A stretch of DNA of 8,298 nt from RGIG8775 sp045128735 (GTDB taxonomy: Bacteria > Bacillota > Clostridia > Oscillospirales > CAG-272). Within the stretch, counting starts at the first letter, position 1. Every line of letters begins with the position of its first letter. Shown one piece after another: positions 6,122 through 8,298 of the stretch. A model generated the notes under the pieces. It was not told where the DNA came from. It did no database searches and saw only the letters and a list, made by a program, of their open reading frames with translations. Both the position numbers and the translations under genes were made by a program. The stretch covers positions 1 through 8,298 of the forward strand of contig JBGVRT010000056.1 of assembly GCA_045128735.1 (NCBI GenBank). Direction: 5' to 3'.

Positions 6122-6961
6122 CTCGCCGCCGCAATTTTTTCGGTACTCCGACATTGAGATGCCGTATTTTTCCTTGAAACACTTACTTGCCCAGCTTACG
6201 TTGTTGAATCCGCTTTCGAAAACGATGTCGATAATGGCGGTGTCGCTGTGGGCAAGCATATTCGCCACGAAATTAAGGCGCAGGTCGTTGACAAACTCCG
6301 AAACCGTCACGCCGTAATACCTCTTCATAGACCGCGAGACGTGCTCACGGCTCTTGCCGCAAAGCTGGGAAATTGCGCTTATACCTCGCGTAAAATTCGG
6401 CTTTTTCTTCATCTCGCGGCGCAGTAAGACGAGCCAATATGGAATTTCGCCCTCTTTTTTCTCGCGAAAGCCCGAAAAATGCTTTGTCAGAATGTCGAAA
6501 ATAAGAATCCGCAGGGCGGTTTTCAGCTTCTCCGGGTCGCCTGTAGCCGTTATTACCGCCATATGGGAGGAAAGCGATTCCATATCGCTCTCGCTCAGCT
6601 TCACCGAGGGCGGAAGCGTCGCGTAAAGAAGTCTGTCTCTGCCAAATCCGTTACCGAGAAAAGAAAAAATCGTGTCAGCCGTCTCGGCGGTAAAGGTGAT
6701 GTTCAGCATATCGAAGGACTCGCCTCGGCGGCAAACGTAGTCGTGGGTGTCGCTTGGGCGGATAAAAACCGCATCACCGCGGGAAAGAGTCTCACACGCT
6801 CCGTTTACAAGGTGGGTCGCCTCGCCATCGAGGGAAATAAAAATCTCGTAATAATCGTGATAGTGGGGGCGGAAATATTCGGTGTTGCTGTGTACGTAGC
6901 GGTAGGAGCAGCCTATTTTGGTATCCACAAATCGGTCTGCGGTCAAAAGCTTGGCTTCCAT
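6095..6961 (-). CDS. AraC-family transcriptional regulator with cupin sensor domain
   Basis: A 288-residue DNA-binding regulator. The N-terminal cupin-type sensor domain carries FRPHYHDYYEIF (30-41) and LSRGDAVFIRPSDTHDY (59-75), a pattern common in AraC regulators of sugar metabolism. The C-terminal half (about 175-276) holds two helix-turn-helix units; IIDIVFESGFNNVSWASKCF and the closing YGISMSEYRK match the AraC signature. The start is placed at ATG 6961, because AAAGGGGGA (6980-6972) lies about 9-10 nt upstream. The ATG at 6970 is too close to that site, and the ATG at 7018 lies within the promoter -35. The tail EAAVLPDGQ is encoded by a repeat module. It probably regulates itself and the downstream acyltransferase. 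The divergent purC is a less likely target. The inducer is unknown. Confidence 0.92.
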   Translation of the reverse strand: MEAKLLTADRFVDTKIGCSYRYVHSNTEYFRPHYHDYYEIFISLDGEATHLVNGACETLSRGDAVFIRPSDTHDYVCRRGESFDMLNITFTAETADTIFSFLGNGFGRDRLLYATLPPSVKLSESDMESLSSHMAVITATGDPEKLKTALRILIFDILTKHFSGFREKKEGEIPYWLVLLRREMKKKPNFTRGISAISQLCGKSREHVSRSMKRYYGVTVSEFVNDLRLNFVANMLAHSDTAIIDIVFESGFNNVSWASKCFKEKYGISMSEYRKNCGGEAAVLPDGQ

Positions 6962-6989
6962 TTTGAACATTCCCCCTTTCTTTGAGGCT

Positions 6990-7018
6990 ATTATACCAAA
7001 GTAGGTATCAAAAATCAA
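6990..7018 (-). promoter_or_regulatory. Sigma-A promoter of araC
   Basis: On the minus strand TTGATT (7018-7013) and a perfect TATAAT (6995-6990) are separated by exactly 17 nt. Transcription should start near 6983, so the leader is only about 20 nt and begins just before the ribosome binding site. This promoter position rules out the in-frame ATG at 7018 as the translation start. Confidence 0.85.
6993..7008. promoter_or_regulatory. Possible operator within the araC promoter
   Basis: ATACC (6993-6997) and GGTAT (7004-7008) form an inverted repeat with a 6 nt spacer, centred in the spacer between -35 and -10 and overlapping the -10. A protein bound here would block the polymerase. Autorepression is plausible, but AraC proteins usually prefer direct or asymmetric sites and 5 bp arms can arise by chance. 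Confidence 0.25.
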
Positions 7019-7129
7019 GAGATTTCGCGTTTTTCCTTGTGCAAAATTGTCAGTTGAGCGCCGCAGCGGAGGATTTATTCGTCTTTTTTTATAAAAATAA
7101 AAAATCTGAGAAAAAATTTCAAAAAAATC

Positions 7130-7158
7130 TGTACAAAAGGAAAAAAATATGGTAAAAT
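7130..7158 (+). promoter_or_regulatory. Promoter of purC (extended -10)
   Basis: TGTACA (7130-7135) and TAAAAT (7153-7158) are separated by 17 nt, and the -10 is preceded by TGG, giving the extended TGn element. The surrounding 7081-7150 is very A/T rich, like an UP element or curved DNA. Transcription would start near 7165, 32 nt before the purC start. No purine riboswitch fold is visible in such a short leader. The rest of the divergent gap (7019-7080) shows nothing I can name. Confidence 0.7.
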
Positions 7159-7196
7159 AAGGATGATAGAATTTATAGTTTCAAAAGGAGCTAATT

Positions 7197-7895
7197 ATGA
7201 AAAAGGTTTACGAAGGAAAAACAAAAGACGTTTACTCACTTGACAACGGCAACGTGCTTCTCAAGTTCAAGGACGACTGCACAGGCAAGGACGGCGTTTT
7301 CGATCCCGGTGAAAACAGCGTAGGACTTACAATCGACGGTATCGGCAGAGCAAATCTTGAAACGTCGGTATACTATTTCGAGCTTTGCAAGAAGGCAGGC
7401 ATCAAGACTCACTACGTCAGCGCAAACGTTGAGGAGGCTACAATGGAGGTTCTCCCCGCAGAGTGCTTTGGCAAGGACAAGGGCGGAAACGGACTTGAGG
7501 TTATCTGCCGTCTGGTTGCTACGGGCAGCTTTATCCGCAGATACGGCGAGTACATCAAGAACGGCACCGTGCTTGAGGGCGGATACGTTGAGTGCACCTT
7601 CAAGAACGACGAAAAGGGCGACCCGCTTGTAACGGGCGAGGGTCTCGTTGCGCTTGGCATTATGACCGCCGAGATGTTTGAGAGCCTTAAGGCGCAGACA
7701 CTTGCGATTACGAAAATCGTTGCCGACGACCTTAAGACCATCGGACTTGACCTTTGGGATATCAAGTTTGAGTTTGGCTACAACAACGGCGAGGTTATTC
7801 TTATCGACGAGATCGCGTCGGGCAATATGCGCGTCTATAAGGGCGATACAATCGTTGACCCCGTTGAGCTCACAAAGCTTATCCTTAACAGATAA
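7197..7895 (+). CDS. purC: Phosphoribosylaminoimidazole-succinocarboxamide synthase PurC
   Basis: A 232-residue SAICAR synthase, which joins aspartate to CAIR using ATP in de novo purine synthesis in the cytosol. Visible motifs are the nucleotide-binding YEGKTKDVY (5-13), FKDDCTGKDG (24-33), CRLVATGSFIRRYG (104-117), and DIKFEFG (188-194) followed by LIDEIASGNMR (202-212). The last motif normally reads DE-x-x-PDxxR, so the Pro-Asp is replaced by Ser-Gly. The CAIR-binding region (104-117) is also unlike the usual RNIAAGS. It belongs to a divergent clade that I associate with Clostridia. Start: AGGAG (7186-7190), 6 nt before ATG. It has its own promoter and terminator and no other pur gene beside it. 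Lysine is mostly AAG and codons look more selected than in its neighbours, suggesting good expression. Confidence 0.93.
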   Translation: MKKVYEGKTKDVYSLDNGNVLLKFKDDCTGKDGVFDPGENSVGLTIDGIGRANLETSVYYFELCKKAGIKTHYVSANVEEATMEVLPAECFGKDKGGNGLEVICRLVATGSFIRRYGEYIKNGTVLEGGYVECTFKNDEKGDPLVTGEGLVALGIMTAEMFESLKAQTLAITKIVADDLKTIGLDLWDIKFEFGYNNGEVILIDEIASGNMRVYKGDTIVDPVELTKLILNR

Positions 7896-7912
7896 ATTGA
7901 ATCGGATAATTA

Positions 7913-7942
7913 AAAAGCTGTTTCTGCGGAAACAGCTTTTTT
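7913..7942 (+). terminator. Intrinsic terminator of purC
   Basis: AAAAGCTGTTTC (7913-7924) pairs perfectly over 12 bp with GAAACAGCTTTT (7929-7940) around a TGCG loop, and the T-run continues to 7942. It begins 17 nt after the purC stop, before the repeat cluster starts, so purC is transcribed alone. Confidence 0.93.
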
Positions 7943-7963
7943 GCTTTGGAATGAATGTGATGG

Positions 7964-8038
7964 TAAATTGGTGTTTGGCGGCGAAGGCGCCGCAGCCCTA
8001 TAGGTCAGCGCACCGTTGTTTGTGCGAACATAGTGCCA
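7964..8038 (+). repeat. Intergenic mosaic repeat, copy 3a (modules A, F, D)
   Basis: taaattggtgtttggcgg (7964-7981) is repeated exactly at 8087-8104 and inverted at 346-363. It runs into a hairpin GCGGC (7978-7982)/GCCGC (7989-7993). The piece CCTATAGGTCAGCG (about 7996-8009) is an inverted relative of 6090-6103, and gtgcgaacatagtgcca (8022-8038) recurs at 1980-1996 with one change. It starts just after the purC terminator. No gene is supported in this 350 bp end region. Confidence 0.75.
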
Positions 8039-8148
8039 CGCATCCCACTCGGTCGCTAAACACGACCTCGTTGGCTTTGGGTGCGATAAATTGGTGTTTG
8101 GCGGTGTGTTCGCACCGCACCCCGTTCCTTTGCCCCCCTTGTCAAAGG
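8039..8148 (+). repeat. Intergenic mosaic repeat, copy 3b (modules C, A, B)
   Basis: 8039-8083 is the reverse complement of 2015-2059 (43 of 45). 8086-8123 is the exact reverse complement of 326-363 (38 of 38) and includes the hairpin GCGGTG (8101-8106)/CACCGC (8113-8118). 8124-8148 is identical to 1947-1971 in direct orientation. The order module C then module A is the same as on the minus strand at 2059 to 1996 and, truncated, at 3480 to 3447, so C-A behaves as one unit. Confidence 0.85.
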
Positions 8149-8165
8149 GGGGGCGGACCACGATA

Positions 8166-8208
8166 GTGCAGGTCGCTTGCGACCTTGTTAGCGAAGCGGG
8201 TGGGTTGG
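8166..8208 (+). repeat. Variable hairpin with degenerate half of module C
   Basis: AGGTCGC (8170-8176) and GCGACCT (8179-8185) form a perfect 7 bp stem with a TT centre. The following gttagcgaagcgggtgggttg (shortened: GTTAGCGA then GTGGGTTG, 8187-8207) resembles the 3' half of module C at 2038-2058 (GTTTAGCGA then GTGGGTTG). It is a partial, diverged copy in the direct orientation. Confidence 0.5.
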
Positions 8209-8230
8209 ATTCAAAACGCAGAAACTATAT

Positions 8231-8298
8231 GGAATCCCTCCACCGCGTTCCGCGGTCCCCCTCCCTTTGACAAGGGAGGCAAAGGAGGCGGTTTGTGC
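8231..8298 (+). repeat. Double-hairpin intergenic repeat at the window end
   Basis: After GGAATCCCTC, two perfect hairpins follow: ACCGCG (8242-8247)/CGCGGT (8251-8256) with a TTC loop, and CCTCCCTT (8260-8267)/AAGGGAGG (8272-8279) with a TGAC loop. The segment 8262-8285 is an inverted relative of module B at 1951-1971. The last bases CGGTTTGTGC (8289-8298) equal 1975-1984, so the repeat continues past the window. From memory, elements with this constant part and a variable first stem are common in gut Clostridia. Confidence 0.7.

Noticed and set aside
6962..7018. Longer AraC start at 7018 (19 more residues)
   Set aside because: It coincides with the -35 hexamer of a near-consensus promoter and has no ribosome binding site.
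7019..7196. Purine riboswitch upstream of purC
   Set aside because: The predicted leader is about 30 nt and the gap shows no three-stem purine aptamer pattern.
7964..8298. CRISPR array
   Set aside because: Repeats are of unequal type and orientation with no regular spacing or unique spacers, and no cas gene is present.

Overview
The window looks like chromosome of a low-to-moderate GC member of the Clostridia (Bacillota), probably an uncultured gut-type Oscillospirales/Christensenellales-like bacterium. The evidence is strong AGGAG-type ribosome binding sites, sigma-A promoters of the form TTGATT-17-TATAAT, gene families typical of Clostridia (a NAT_N/GNAT_C acyltransferase, a compact PurC, a YwlE-like phosphatase next to a ComEB-type dCMP deaminase), and intergenic repeats of a kind I remember from clostridial metagenome assemblies. 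The lineage is an inference; there is no rRNA or other marker here.

Layout: 1-491 is a repeat-rich gap. 492-1874 (+) is a GPH-family sugar:cation symporter. 1875-2142 is a convergent gap full of repeat modules. On the minus strand follows a probable operon, read right to left: promoter (4954-4982), dCMP deaminase (4427-4915), low-molecular-weight phosphatase with a YwlE-type P-loop (3898-4425), RimI (3458-3901) and TsaD (2143-3147). The first three genes are tightly packed (1 nt gap, then ATGA overlap). RimI and TsaD are separated by about 310 bp holding a G-quadruplex-type G-run and a 226 bp palindromic foldback element. A strong terminator (5082-5116) separates this operon from a second minus-strand pair, an AraC regulator (6095-6961) and a GNAT-like acyltransferase (5150-6040), driven by a clear promoter at 6990-7018. 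Divergently, purC (7197-7895, +) has its own promoter and a textbook terminator. The last 350 bp are repeats again.

How the genes fit together: RimI (acetylation of ribosomal protein S18) and TsaD (t6A modification of tRNA) are translation-quality genes often found side by side; YwlE-type phosphatases sit near the t6A gene ywlC in Bacillus, so the four-gene minus-strand group is a plausible housekeeping operon. The AraC regulator probably controls its downstream acyltransferase and/or itself. PurC is a stand-alone purine biosynthesis gene of a divergent type. The sugar symporter has no visible catabolic partner here.

The most unusual content is non-coding. A mosaic family of short repeat modules fills nearly every gap that follows a gene 3' end. 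The modules recur in both orientations (including 38 bp identical and 45 bp near-identical inverted copies about 6-7.8 kb apart), they carry hairpins whose stem sequence differs at each site while pairing is kept, and in two genes (rimI, araC) they run into the coding frame and supply the C-terminal residues (plus the stop codon in rimI). A separate symmetric foldback element lies between rimI and tsaD. No CRISPR array, transposase, phage gene, tRNA or rRNA was found, and I saw no undescribed protein-coding system.
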